Source: Leminorella richardii
Lineage (GTDB): Bacteria > Pseudomonadota > Gammaproteobacteria > Enterobacterales > Enterobacteriaceae
DNA: 64,000 bases
Reading direction: 5' to 3'
NCBI RefSeq assembly: GCF_900478135.1
Contig: NZ_LS483470.1
Span: forward strand, 737,501 to 801,500
This document shows, piece by piece, positions 43,946-52,968 of the stretch. Made by a program: the position numbers and the translations under genes. The notes beneath the pieces are model-generated. The model searched no databases and was not told the DNA's origin. It was given only the letters and a program-made list of their open reading frames with translations. Numbering within the stretch: the first letter of the stretch is position 1; each line of letters opens with the position of its first letter.

Positions 43946-45583
43946 ATGCTGCTAAAAACCGTCTACGTTACCGCGCGCGACCGCGTGCGCCTCAAGGCCA
44001 TTGGCCAGGTGCTGTTTAACTACGGCCTGCAGGATCTGATTCGCATTCTTGGCCTTGGTGCCCTGTTTGGCCGCCGCACTTCCAATGACACCGTTCCAGA
44101 CAATCAGCCTCAGCGACTGCGTCAGGCGCTGGAGGCGCTGGGGCCAACCTTCGTTAAGCTAGGGCAAATTCTTGCAACGCGTGCAGATCTGTTTGATGAA
44201 ACCTGGACCAGAGAGCTTGAAAAGCTGCACAGCAACGTAACTGCTGTGCCTTGGGAACAGATATGCCACCGGATCAGCGACTCTCTTGGCGCCCAGCCGG
44301 AAGAGGTGTTTGCCGAGTTTGATCGGACGCCGCTGGCAGCAGCTTCGATGGCACAGGTTTATCGCGCCCGACTGCACAGCGGTGAAGAGGTAGTGGTTAA
44401 AGTTCTTAAGCCCGGCCTAAAAGAAACTATCGAGGCGGATTTGCGTCTGCTGGCGTGGCTTGCAGAGCTGATTGAACAGCAAAGCCCAGAGCTGGCGCGC
44501 TTTCATCCTCGCCAGCTGGTTCGACAGCTGGCGACGGCGCTGAACAACGAGCTGGATTTAACCTTCGAAGCAAAGAATACCCAACGCTTTAGCGAGAACT
44601 TTGCCGACAGGCCGGATATCGTAATCCCTCGCCTGTGGCCAGAATATGCAACAGAGCACCTGATGGTGCAAAGCTATATTCCCGGAACGCCGCCTCAGAG
44701 CCAACAGCAGCTTGCCGATGCAGGGTTTGACGGACCGACCCTTGCGCGTAAAGGCGCACTGGCCTTTATGCAGATGGTTTTTCTTGACCGGCTCTACCAC
44801 GCCGATCCCCACGCGGGCAATCTGATGGCGGTAGGAGACAATCAGGTCGCCTTTATTGATTTTGGCATGGCGGGGCAAATCTCAGAGCGACGCTGCAACC
44901 AGCTGCTGCTGATGATGCAGTCGCTATCAGAACGGGAATCCGAAGGGCTGGTGAACACGCTGATTCGCTGGAGTGAAGACGCCGGGCCAGATAGCGCAGT
45001 GCTTGAGCTAGCGGTGCAGGATTTTTACCAGCGGGTTGGCCCAGGGGAACTGACTCTGGGGCACGCTTTGGTGACGATTCTGGCCATTGCCCGAGAGTAT
45101 CGCCTGAGTTTGCCGCCGGATCTGGTTCTGCTGTTCAAGGCGCTGATTACTGCTGACGGCGTTTTACGCCGTATCGATCCCAATATCGATATTATCGGTA
45201 CCCTCAAGCCATTTTTGCGGCAAACCATGCTCAAACACTACGGCGCTGGCGCATCCGGTCGACGGTTGAAGCGGGTAGGGATTGAACTCGTCGAGCTGTG
45301 TGAAGCGCTTCCTCAGACGCTGAGTCTGGTTCTGCGACGGCTTCAGCACGGTAAGTTTCAGGCCGATCTGGAGGTTAAGAACCTTAACGAACTGGGGCGC
45401 TCTCTGGAACGCAGCGCGATGACGCTGGCGGTGGCAATCGTAACAGCGGCGTTTGCACTGGGGCTGGCGCCCTGGCTGTTGGCGAGCAATCTGACTCTGT
45501 TTGGTATACCGCTGTTTCCTCTGCTGTGCTTGGGTGCTGTAGGGACGGGTATCTTCCTGCTGGCACTAAGGCTTCGACCCTGA
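43946..45583 (+). CDS. ABC1/UbiB-family atypical kinase-like protein
   Basis: A 545-residue membrane-anchored protein of the AarF/UbiB group. It has the KxGQ motif (FVKLGQILATRADLF), the Ala-rich loop AAASMAQVY, HADPHAGN and IDFGMAG in the kinase-like fold, and two C-terminal membrane helices. Canonical ubiB would be next to ubiE and ubiJ and is not here, so this is a paralogue, or a displaced copy, likely linked to quinone or lipid metabolism. It ends with its own terminator. Confidence 0.85.
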   Translation: MLLKTVYVTARDRVRLKAIGQVLFNYGLQDLIRILGLGALFGRRTSNDTVPDNQPQRLRQALEALGPTFVKLGQILATRADLFDETWTRELEKLHSNVTAVPWEQICHRISDSLGAQPEEVFAEFDRTPLAAASMAQVYRARLHSGEEVVVKVLKPGLKETIEADLRLLAWLAELIEQQSPELARFHPRQLVRQLATALNNELDLTFEAKNTQRFSENFADRPDIVIPRLWPEYATEHLMVQSYIPGTPPQSQQQLADAGFDGPTLARKGALAFMQMVFLDRLYHADPHAGNLMAVGDNQVAFIDFGMAGQISERRCNQLLLMMQSLSERESEGLVNTLIRWSEDAGPDSAVLELAVQDFYQRVGPGELTLGHALVTILAIAREYRLSLPPDLVLLFKALITADGVLRRIDPNIDIIGTLKPFLRQTMLKHYGAGASGRRLKRVGIELVELCEALPQTLSLVLRRLQHGKFQADLEVKNLNELGRSLERSAMTLAVAIVTAAFALGLAPWLLASNLTLFGIPLFPLLCLGAVGTGIFLLALRLRP

Positions 45584-45620
45584 CAAAGGCGCATAAAGTC
45601 CACTCTACTATCCACCGTAA

Positions 45621-45657
45621 AAAGGAGCGCTAGCGTCAAAAGCGCTCTTTGTTTTTT
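45621..45657 (+). terminator. Terminator after the ABC1 kinase gene
   Basis: GAGCGCT and AGCGCTC pair around nine bases and are followed by TTTGTTTTTT, 38 bases after the stop. Confidence 0.8.
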
Positions 45658-46291
45658 ACAACGCAGTGCACGGTATCTTTTGAGCAGATTTATGCCTTTT
45701 CTATGCAGTTTTTCACTATTTTAGTAAGAAAACGTTTTTCTACTGTAGAGTACCGCCGCCTACGCTGGAGGCTGATGTTATTCCGTATGTGGAACGCCTT
45801 ACTCGTAGATTTAGGCTTTTTCTCAAGATATACAGTTAGATATACTCTTTTCTTTAAAAACCTTTCTTTTTATATTGTTTTGCAACTTATTTATATTTAT
45901 ATGATTTATTGAGGTTATTTTTGTTTTCTTATTTTTTATTATATTTTTCATTTAATTTGTTTCTTAATGTTTTTAATCCGTTGAATTGGTTTATCTATTT
46001 GATTTAATTGGTTTTTATATTTAATGTTGTTATTCTTCAATATCTTCAATATAATTTTTAAAAAATGTATTACCGCCTATTTTCTATATAATAAACTCGT
46101 TGACTAATTATTTATAAGCCATTTTTTATTATTTCTTTTTTACTAGAAACACTTTTGTGTTGAAAATCAAGAAAGCAGGAAATAAGCACTGACAGCTTCA
46201 CCACCGCTAACGCTATGGCTCTGAGATGAATGCTGATACGCCGCTACTGTGCGCGACTGGTGCGCAAAAGAAGATAAGTTGGAGAAAAGTG
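45658..46291. other. T-rich gap before the first InsA-like gene
   Basis: About 630 bases. From roughly 45830 to 46150 the plus strand is extremely T-rich with few C residues. An 87-codon frame at 45649 covers part of it but its translation is low-complexity Phe/Tyr/Leu and starts inside the terminator, so I do not accept it. The DNA looks like H-NS-type silenced, bent sequence; a promoter for the InsA-like gene should be near its end. Confidence 0.5.
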
Positions 46292-46618
46292 ATGCTAGAA
46301 GGTTCAATCCCGTTTCTTGATAAGAAGAGACTGCGGCAGCTCAGGCAGCCGGTGTGCCCATTTTGCAATTCAAATAGTGAGGTTAGAAAGCACGGATTGG
46401 GGAATTCAGGCCTACAGCGCTACTTGTGTAAAAACTGCCGTCGGACTTTTCAATCGCGGTATTATTATCACGCGAACTATCATGACGTGAGTGAGAAGAT
46501 TGATGTTCTTATTGGTGAAGGGTGGAGCGTGCGTAAAATCAGCGCTCACCTTAAGGTCAGCGAAGAGACGGTTTATCGTCGTATAAGAATTCAGTCAAGC
46601 GACGAGTCGGCTAAATAG
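46292..46618 (+). CDS. InsA-like zinc-ribbon/HTH protein (copy 1)
   Basis: A 108-residue protein resembling the InsA repressor/transposase N-terminal protein of IS1: zinc ribbon CPFC...CKNCRRTF, then YYYHANYHDVSEKI and a helix-turn-helix GWSVRKISAHLKVSEETVYR. No InsB (DDE) frame follows and no IS1 ends are visible, so it is not a working insertion sequence. GGAG 7 bases before the ATG at 46292 fixes the start; an upstream Met at 46226 is weaker. A near relative is encoded 700 bases further on. A domesticated DNA-binding regulator is the best reading. Confidence 0.7.
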   Translation: MLEGSIPFLDKKRLRQLRQPVCPFCNSNSEVRKHGLGNSGLQRYLCKNCRRTFQSRYYYHANYHDVSEKIDVLIGEGWSVRKISAHLKVSEETVYRRIRIQSSDESAK

Positions 46619-46737
46619 CGACGACTCTGTGCTTGCTCGCTATCTATAGATTCACAGTGTGACGGCAGGCAAGGTCAATATGTCGGTCACCTTTACGATC
46701 GGCTATTACTGCTCCTGACAGGGTGATGTGATAAGAG

Positions 46738-46762
46738 AAAAGCGTCTTCGGGCGCTTTTTTA
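46738..46762 (+). terminator. Terminator after InsA-like copy 1
   Basis: AAAAGCG and CGCTTTT pair around TCTTCGGG, ending in a T-run. The same AAGCG/CGCTT terminator type is found after copy 2. Confidence 0.8.
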
Positions 46763-47306
46763 ATACCAATAAATACTAAAAAAGAAATGATTTATCACGA
46801 TTCATCGCTATGTGAAAAATACGTATTGGATATTTTTCCTGATCTTTTCATCGAGTTCTTCTCTAGAAACTCAAAAACCATATCGATCATAAAATCTTTT
46901 TTTATTATTAAAATGTAACTTACATATCGATGGATTATTTTAAATAGATATATCATGTGATTAAAACGATCTATGCCGATATATTGTAAATTGGTTTTTA
47001 AGTCTAAATTAACTAAAAAATAAGCCCTTTAATCTGATTTTATTTGTAAATGTGGGTTTTTAGATCGTTTACACTCTTTTGTCCCTATGATACCTTTAGC
47101 GTGAAATCTAGTTTATTTGTGTTTTTTGATGGTTTTAGCACTTTTTAGTTTTCTTTAAGTTTTTATTTTGCAACTCATTAGAATTTTATCGCTTTAGGGT
47201 GAAGGCAGACTACAGCTTTTGCTTTTGAAACAGGTATTGATACTTATACAGGCATCTCTGTAGAAGGGCTTTGCTATCAAATTTAACGTGGTGTGTGAGT
47301 AGCGAC
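46763..47306. other. AT-rich gap between the two InsA-like genes
   Basis: About 540 bases of strongly AT-rich DNA with no acceptable gene. It probably carries the promoter and operators of copy 2. I saw no long repeat shared with the region before copy 1. Confidence 0.45.
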
Positions 47307-47600
47307 ATGATGAAACAGTCATCGCCAACCTGCCCGTTCTGCCATTCGCAGGAGCAGGTCAAGAAACATGGTATAGGGAGCGCTGGCCTACAGCGCTATC
47401 TGTGTAAAGGGTGCAGCCGGACGTTTCAGGGGCGCTACTATTATCACGCCAATATTCCCTCTACCGAAGAGCAGGTGGTTCAGCTTTTTCAACAGGGATG
47501 GAGCGCCAGAAAGATCAGTATTCATTTAAAAATCAGCCAGCCTACAGTGAACAAGCGCATTCGCAAGTGGCAGGAGAGTTTGCAGCACGAAACCCTGTAG
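47307..47600 (+). CDS. InsA-like zinc-ribbon/HTH protein (copy 2)
   Basis: A 97-residue paralogue of copy 1: CPFCHSQEQVKKHGIGSAGL, then QRYLCKGCSRTF and GWSARKISIHLKISQPTVNK. The two share most of the zinc ribbon, the YYYHAN segment and the HTH. I start at the ATG at 47307; the ribosome site is weak, and a TTG at 47271 is possible. It lies just upstream of the citrate sensor gene citA, but its terminator separates them, so a regulatory link is only a possibility. Confidence 0.68.
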   Translation: MMKQSSPTCPFCHSQEQVKKHGIGSAGLQRYLCKGCSRTFQGRYYYHANIPSTEEQVVQLFQQGWSARKISIHLKISQPTVNKRIRKWQESLQHETL

Positions 47601-47702
47601 GGAATCCGCATCGTGCGTCATCATATTTAATATGTAGTTCAGCAGGAACCTGCTGTTTTTACCACATTTCCCTTGCCGCTAAATATGTTAAAGAGAGTAG
47701 TG

Positions 47703-47726
47703 AAAGCGCCTTTGGGCGCTTTTTCT
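47703..47726 (+). terminator. Terminator after InsA-like copy 2
   Basis: AAAGCGCC and GGCGCTTT are perfect 8-base arms around TTTG, followed by TTTCTTTGC. About 100 bases after the stop. The rest of the gap to citA (to 47934) is AT-rich and should hold the citAB promoter. Confidence 0.78.
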
Positions 47727-47934
47727 TTGCAAAGAAAAGAGACTGTTTTAATAGTTTTATATAGCTGTTATAGAAGAATATAGAGTGATTTTGACGGTAT
47801 TTTATGCAAGTTTGCACACTATTCGATTCATAAAGTTGCTTATTCATATCACACATCGCTTTCTTATTTTCTGATACGGTTATCTCGCACGGTGCGGTGT
47901 GGGCGCCGTTATCGTTGATAATAATGAGAACGCT

Positions 47935-49560
47935 ATGAAACCCTTCGCTTTTTTTAAACGCCTTCCCCTAAGAGTGCAGATTATCATTCTGGTGGTTGCC
48001 GTGCTGACGCTGCCGCTGGTGGCGGCAAACGTGCAGATAGCAAAAGATATTGACGATCGGCTGCACGATCAGGCTGGTGACAAGGCGGAAATGGTGGCCG
48101 ATGCTATTGCGTCATCGCCTCTGGTGATATCGGGATTAGGTAACCCAACCTTAGAGGTTCGCCAAGAGATTCAGGAATACTCTCAGTCGATTCAAAGAGC
48201 CACTGGCGTGGAATTTATCGTCATTATCGATATGAAAGCCATCCGCGTTTCCCATCCCGATGCGGCTAAGATCGGTAAACCGATGGTCGGGGGCGATGAG
48301 GGGCGAGTGCTCAACGGCGAGAGCTATATCTCTTCTGCCAAAGGGTCTTTGGGGCTTTCCCAGCGAGCTTTCAAACCTATTTTTGATCGTCAGGGACATC
48401 AGGTTGGTGCTGTAGTAGTGGGCATTATGTCCTACAGCATCGATCAGGCGGTAGAACGTGTGAACCAGCCTATTATGTCGGCGCTAACGCTGGCGCTGCT
48501 TATCGGCATCGGGCTGGCGGTGGTATTGTCTAACAGCATCAAGAAAATCCTGTTTGGCCTAGAGCCGATGGAAATCGCTCGCCAACTGGGCGAGCGCAAC
48601 GCGGTGCTGGAATCGGTGCGCGAAGGGATCATAGCCATCGATCGCGACGCTCGCCTCGTAGTGGTCAATAACGAAGCCAAGCGTATTTTAGGCATGGCGG
48701 GCATTGTGCAAAATGTGATTGGTGAGAAGGTGGATGAATGCATCCCTCACACCCGCCTGACGGAGGTGCTTAGCTCTGGTGAACCGGAGTTTGACCGCGA
48801 ACAGGATCTTAACGGCATTATTATTTTGACTAACCGAGTTCCCCTTTACGCTAACGGTGAAGTGATCGGCGCCATCGCGACGTTTCGCGATATGTCAGAA
48901 GTCAGCAAGCTGGCAGAGGAACTGACGGGGGTTAACCGCTACGTTGAGGCGCTGAGATCTTCCGCTCACGAATTTCTCAATAAGCTGCACGTTATTAACG
49001 GATTCGCGCGCAGTGATAATCGACAGGCGCTGCTGGAGTATTTGTCCGACATCATCAATGAAAATCAGGGCGAGCTGGCGTTTATTAATGACGCAGTGCG
49101 CGACCCTATTTTGTCGGCATTTCTGAACGGCAAATTTAGCCGAGCCAAAGAAATGGGTGTCGATCTGCTGCTGGACATTGACGACGCGCTGCCGGAAATC
49201 CAGCGACCCGGCGTTAGCCATGCGCTGGTTACTCTGTTAGGGAACCTGCTGGATAACGCTTTTGACGCGGTGCAGGCATCAGAGTTGAAAGAGGTTAACC
49301 TTCATCTGGCACAGCGAGACGGCGAGTGGAATATTGAGATAAGCGACAGCGGGCCGGGCATGGCGGCGGAGCGCATTCACCAGATCTTTCAGCGCGGATT
49401 TTCGACTAAAGGGGAGCACCGAGGGCTTGGGCTGTTTTTAGCCAGTGCCGCGTTAGACAAGCTAAACGGCACGATGGACGTTTCCAGCCGGGAAGGGGAC
49501 GGCATGACGTTCTTTATCCGCATACCGGCGGATCAGATTAATGGAGGTGATGATGATTAA
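47935..49560 (+). CDS. citA: Citrate sensor histidine kinase CitA (DpiB/DcuS family)
   Basis: A 541-residue membrane sensor: TM1 at about 13-32, a periplasmic PAS domain with citrate-family residues (RVSHPDAAKIGKPM, SGRVLNGESY-like GRVLNGESY), TM2 near 185-208, a cytoplasmic PAS domain, then the phospho-acceptor His345 in SAHEFLNKLHVI and the ATPase boxes NLLDNAFDA, DSGPGM and GLGLFLA. The ATG at 47935 is used; GTG at 47899 extends the frame without support. Its tail overlaps citB. It senses external citrate and controls the downstream cit genes. Confidence 0.9.
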   Translation: MKPFAFFKRLPLRVQIIILVVAVLTLPLVAANVQIAKDIDDRLHDQAGDKAEMVADAIASSPLVISGLGNPTLEVRQEIQEYSQSIQRATGVEFIVIIDMKAIRVSHPDAAKIGKPMVGGDEGRVLNGESYISSAKGSLGLSQRAFKPIFDRQGHQVGAVVVGIMSYSIDQAVERVNQPIMSALTLALLIGIGLAVVLSNSIKKILFGLEPMEIARQLGERNAVLESVREGIIAIDRDARLVVVNNEAKRILGMAGIVQNVIGEKVDECIPHTRLTEVLSSGEPEFDREQDLNGIIILTNRVPLYANGEVIGAIATFRDMSEVSKLAEELTGVNRYVEALRSSAHEFLNKLHVINGFARSDNRQALLEYLSDIINENQGELAFINDAVRDPILSAFLNGKFSRAKEMGVDLLLDIDDALPEIQRPGVSHALVTLLGNLLDNAFDAVQASELKEVNLHLAQRDGEWNIEISDSGPGMAAERIHQIFQRGFSTKGEHRGLGLFLASAALDKLNGTMDVSSREGDGMTFFIRIPADQINGGDDD

Positions 49561-50221
49561 CGTACTGGTGGTAGAAGACGATCCGATGGTGGCCGAGCTG
49601 AATAAGAGCTACCTGAGCATGATCGACGGTTTTTCACTGGCGGGAGTCATCAACAGCGGCAGCGCTGCGCTGGATTTTATGGCAAAGCACGACGTTTCTC
49701 TGCTGCTGCTGGACGTGTTTATGCCGGGACTGGACGGCCTGAGCCTGCTGAAAGAGGTGAGAAAGCGCTACCCCAGCGTGGACGTTATTATGGTGACCGC
49801 TGCCCGAGGAGGGGACGATATTCAGACAGCCCTGCGGCTAGGGGCGATTGACTATATCGTTAAGCCCTTTGTCTTTGAGCGCTTTCAGTCGGCGCTGGTG
49901 AACTACCGCGAGCGAGTAAGGCTGCTAGCGGACGAAGGGGAGCTTAGCCAGGCGGCCATAGACGGGCGGATTTTTGCCAAGGAGACCCGTAGCCATAAGG
50001 CGCCAAAGGGCATTGAACAGGAGACGCTATCGCGCATTCAGGCGATTATTCGCGAACAGCCTAAGCCGTTTGACGTTCAGGAACTGGTGCCCGTTGTCAG
50101 GCTGTCGCGCATATCCCTGAAGAAGTATCTCGACTATATGGTGGAGATAGGCGAACTCTACAGCGAGCTCGCCTATCGGGGGCAGGGAAGGCCGGTTACT
50201 CTCTATCGCCGCATTCGTTAG
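49553..50221 (+). CDS. citB: Citrate response regulator CitB (DpiA family)
   Basis: A 222-residue response regulator: receiver domain with the acidic pair ED at 8-9, phospho-acceptor Asp54 in LLLLDVFMPG and the conserved Lys in YIVKPF, followed by a C-terminal winged-HTH segment SRISLKKYLDYMVEIGEL of the CitB/DcuR type. GGAGG lies 5 bases before the ATG at 49553, although neighbouring ATGs at 49541 and 49550 are possible. It overlaps the end of citA by 8 bases. Confidence 0.9.
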   Translation: MINVLVVEDDPMVAELNKSYLSMIDGFSLAGVINSGSAALDFMAKHDVSLLLLDVFMPGLDGLSLLKEVRKRYPSVDVIMVTAARGGDDIQTALRLGAIDYIVKPFVFERFQSALVNYRERVRLLADEGELSQAAIDGRIFAKETRSHKAPKGIEQETLSRIQAIIREQPKPFDVQELVPVVRLSRISLKKYLDYMVEIGELYSELAYRGQGRPVTLYRRIR

Positions 50222-50372
50222 CCGTTTTTAACCAGTATCCTTTTGCGATCGGCGTAACGTTCTTACGCCGGTTTTGCTTTTATTACGTGATGACGATCGT
50301 TCTGTCGTGCCTTTTTCTAGATGATTATGAGAAGTTCGTCACAAATTTATCTTTTTAAAATCATTCGCTTAC

Positions 50373-50402
50373 ATAAGTTTCATAATGCTTAGATAAGTTT
50401 CA
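50373..50402 (+). promoter_or_regulatory. Paired ATAAGTTTCA repeats upstream of citS
   Basis: ATAAGTTTCA occurs twice, at 50373-50382 and 50393-50402, in direct orientation with a 20-base period, that is nearly two DNA turns. The pair lies about 60 bases before citS, in AT-rich DNA. This fits a dimeric activator such as CitB binding upstream of the citSDEF promoter; the assignment is inference. Confidence 0.4.
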
Positions 50403-50463
50403 GATGCGAGACGCAGTGCAGCGCTCACACCAAAATGGCTCCGACTAACAAAGGAGTCTGATT

Positions 50464-51771
50464 ATGCAAAGCGACGTACAAACTAGCGCTGAAACTGAAA
50501 AAAATAAGTTTTGGCAAATAAAAATAGGGCCACTGCCGCTACCTCTGTATCTGATCCTTGCCGCCATCGTACTGGCGGCATCGGTGTTTGGAAAACTGCC
50601 TGCCGATATGCTCGGCGGTATCGCTGTGATGATGATCATCGGCATGCTGCTGGGGGACATCGGTATGCGGGTTCCGATCCTTAAAGACATCGGCGGACCG
50701 GCTATTCTCTCCATCTTCATTCCGTCTATTTTGGTGTTCTATAACCTGCTTAACCCAGCGGCAGTTGCTGCCATTAAGTCGTTTACTAAAACCTCAAACT
50801 TTCTCTATTTCTACATTGCCTGTCTGGTGTCGGGCAGTATTCTCGGCATGGTGCGCGCGGTGCTGGTGCAGGGCTTCCTGCGGATGTTTGTTCCGCTGGT
50901 GGTTGGCACTATCGCTAGCTGCGTAGCCGGAGTGGCGGTAGGTTCTTTGACCGGGCTCGGCGCCTATCACTCGTTTTTCTTTGTGGTGATCCCGATCCTG
51001 TCTGGCGGTATCGGTGAGGGGATCCTTCCTCTGTCCGTTGCCTATTCGGAAATCTTAAGCCAGTCACCGGATAAGTTTATCGGCATGCTGGTGCCTGCGG
51101 CGATGCTGGGCAACCTGTTCGCCATTATGTCTGCGGGCTATCTGCGCCACTTAGGCGTGAAGAAGCCTCACCTGACCGGCAACGGTACGCTGGTTCGCTC
51201 TGGCGATATCGATCTCGGCGGTAAGAATGAAAATCAGCCGATCGACTTCGGCCTAATGGGTGCTGGTCTGGTTATTGCCTGCTGTTTCTATCTGTTCGGC
51301 ATGCTGGCTAACCACTTCATCCCAATTCCGGCGCCGATCATCATGATCCTGTCTGCTGCGCTGGTGAAAACCCTTGGCATTATGCCGCGTCAGATGGAGC
51401 TGGGTGCCTATCAGCTTTATCGCTTCGTCGCACAAAACCTGACCTGGGCTCTGCTGGTGGGCGTTGGCGTACTTTATACCCCATGGAATGAAGTCGTCGC
51501 AGCTATTACCCCTGCCTACATCGCCACTGTTGCGGCGACCGTGCTGGCAATGATCTCAAGCGGCTTCTTCATTGGGCGCTACCTCAATATGTATCCGATT
51601 GAAGCGGCAATGGTCACTGGTTGCCACAGCGGTCTGGGCGGAACCGGCGACGTCGCCATTCTGTCTGCGGGTAACCGCATGGAGCTGATGCCGTTCGCGC
51701 AAATTGCTACCCGACTGGGAGGCGCCTGCGTCGTGGTACTGGCTGCAATCCTGATGCGCGTTATCAGCTAA
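50464..51771 (+). CDS. citS: 2-hydroxycarboxylate (citrate) transporter, CitS/CitW type
   Basis: A 435-residue inner-membrane transporter of the 2HCT family, about 11 spans, with the two re-entrant Gly-rich loops seen as SGGIGEGILPLSV and GLGGTGDVAILS. Family members move citrate or malate with sodium or in exchange for acetate or lactate. In this locus citrate is the natural substrate; the sequence does not decide between symport (CitS) and exchange (CitW). AAAGGAG lies before the ATG. It leads the citDEF operon by 20 bases. Confidence 0.87.
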   Translation: MQSDVQTSAETEKNKFWQIKIGPLPLPLYLILAAIVLAASVFGKLPADMLGGIAVMMIIGMLLGDIGMRVPILKDIGGPAILSIFIPSILVFYNLLNPAAVAAIKSFTKTSNFLYFYIACLVSGSILGMVRAVLVQGFLRMFVPLVVGTIASCVAGVAVGSLTGLGAYHSFFFVVIPILSGGIGEGILPLSVAYSEILSQSPDKFIGMLVPAAMLGNLFAIMSAGYLRHLGVKKPHLTGNGTLVRSGDIDLGGKNENQPIDFGLMGAGLVIACCFYLFGMLANHFIPIPAPIIMILSAALVKTLGIMPRQMELGAYQLYRFVAQNLTWALLVGVGVLYTPWNEVVAAITPAYIATVAATVLAMISSGFFIGRYLNMYPIEAAMVTGCHSGLGGTGDVAILSAGNRMELMPFAQIATRLGGACVVVLAAILMRVIS

Positions 51772-51791
51772 CCGAGCGGGAGACTATCACT

Positions 51792-52091
51792 ATGACTATT
51801 AAGAAAGGGCATGCGGGCACGCTGGAGTCCAATGACATCATGATTTCCGTTGAGGAAAAGCCGTCTGGATTTGGCGTACAGATTGAATTGACCAGCATTG
51901 TTGAAGCTCAGTTCGGCAACGCCATCCGCTGCACGTTGGCTGAAGAGGCAGTGAAGGCAGGCTTCCCCGATATCTTTATTAAAGCGGTCGATAAAGGGGC
52001 GCTGGACTGTACGATCCGCGCCCGTCTGGAAACCGCCATCGATCGCGCCGTTGCATCGGCTACTGCACTTACACAACAGGAGGCACGTTAA
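51792..52091 (+). CDS. citD: Citrate lyase acyl carrier protein (gamma subunit)
   Basis: A 99-residue ACP subunit that carries the 2'-(5''-phosphoribosyl)-3'-dephospho-CoA group. The attachment Ser is residue 13 in the conserved GTLESNDIM, and the C-terminal DKGALDCTIRARLE is typical. E. coli CitD is 98 residues. It sits between the transporter and citE with two-base spacing to the next gene. Confidence 0.94.
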   Translation: MTIKKGHAGTLESNDIMISVEEKPSGFGVQIELTSIVEAQFGNAIRCTLAEEAVKAGFPDIFIKAVDKGALDCTIRARLETAIDRAVASATALTQQEAR

Positions 52092-52093
52092 CT

Positions 52094-52968
52094 ATGGACC
52101 TTCTTAGAACGCTTCTCTTTTTACCGGGCAACAACCCAGGCATGCTGCAGAACGGCGGCGTATTCGGCGCCGACGCGGTGATCCTCGATTTGGAAGACGC
52201 CGTATCGCCGCAGGAAAAAGATTCAGCCCGTCGGCTGGTGAGCCACGCGCTGTGTAAGGTGAACTACGGTAACAGCCGCAAAGTTGTGCGTATTAACCCG
52301 CTGGACTGCGGCGGCGCGCAGGACATTGCCGCCATCGTTCCCTGTGAGCCCGACGCGCTAGTGCTGCCGAAAATCGACAACGTCGAGATGCTTCGCGACG
52401 TGGTAGCGCTGATTGAGCACGCTGAACGACCAGGGCAAAAGCCAGTGAGGATTATTCCCTATTGGAAACCCCGCTAAGCGTGATTTACGCCTACGACATC
52501 GCCACTGCGGATCCTCGGGTATGGGCTATCTCCTTTGGAGCGGAAGACTACACCGCCGCTCTGGGCGCCGTGCGCTCTCGCTCTGGCGAAGAGATCCTGT
52601 CAGCGAGGATGACGATCGTTAACGCAGCGGCAGCAGCCGGTATCGACTCTATCGATACGCCGTTTACCGACGCGCAGGATGAAAGCGGGCTTGAGCAAGA
52701 CTCCCTGTTTGCCCGCAGACTGGGCTTTAAGGGCAAGCTGGCTATCAACCCACGCCAGATAGACGTCATCCATCAGGCGTTTAGCCCGACGGCGGCGGAT
52801 ATCCACTGGGCTCGGCGAGTAGTCGATGCCCTAGAGCAGGCCAAGAAGCAGGGAACCGGCGTTATTGCTCTCGACGGCAAGATGATCGACGCACCGATTG
52901 TGCTGCGCGCCGAGCGCACACTGCGGCTTTCTGCCTATCTGAATCTTTCTCAGGAGGAAACGGTATGA
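52094..52968 (+). pseudogene. citE: Citrate lyase beta subunit, interrupted by a frameshift
   Basis: Citryl-CoA lyase subunit. The first part (52094-52477) reads LFLPGNNPGMLQNGGVFGAD and ILDLEDAV, then runs out at IIPYWKPR and a stop. The second part, in the -1 frame, continues LLETPLSVIYAYDIATADP, FGAEDY and LAINPRQID to 52968. Joining them at 52457-52460 restores a full-length protein of about 290 residues, as one C is missing from the run before TATTGG. It may be a real inactivating mutation or a sequencing error. All other cit genes are intact. Confidence 0.88.

Noticed and set aside
45649..45912. 87-codon frame after the ABC1 kinase
   Set aside because: It starts inside a terminator, continues into T-rich low-complexity DNA and has no ribosome site.
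46226..47600. IS1-family insertion sequence
   Set aside because: Only InsA-like frames are present; no DDE transposase, no inverted terminal repeats and no target duplication are visible.
52440..52480. Programmed -1 frameshift in citE
   Set aside because: No X-XXY-YYZ heptamer in the zero frame and no downstream structure at the needed distance; citE is normally a single frame.
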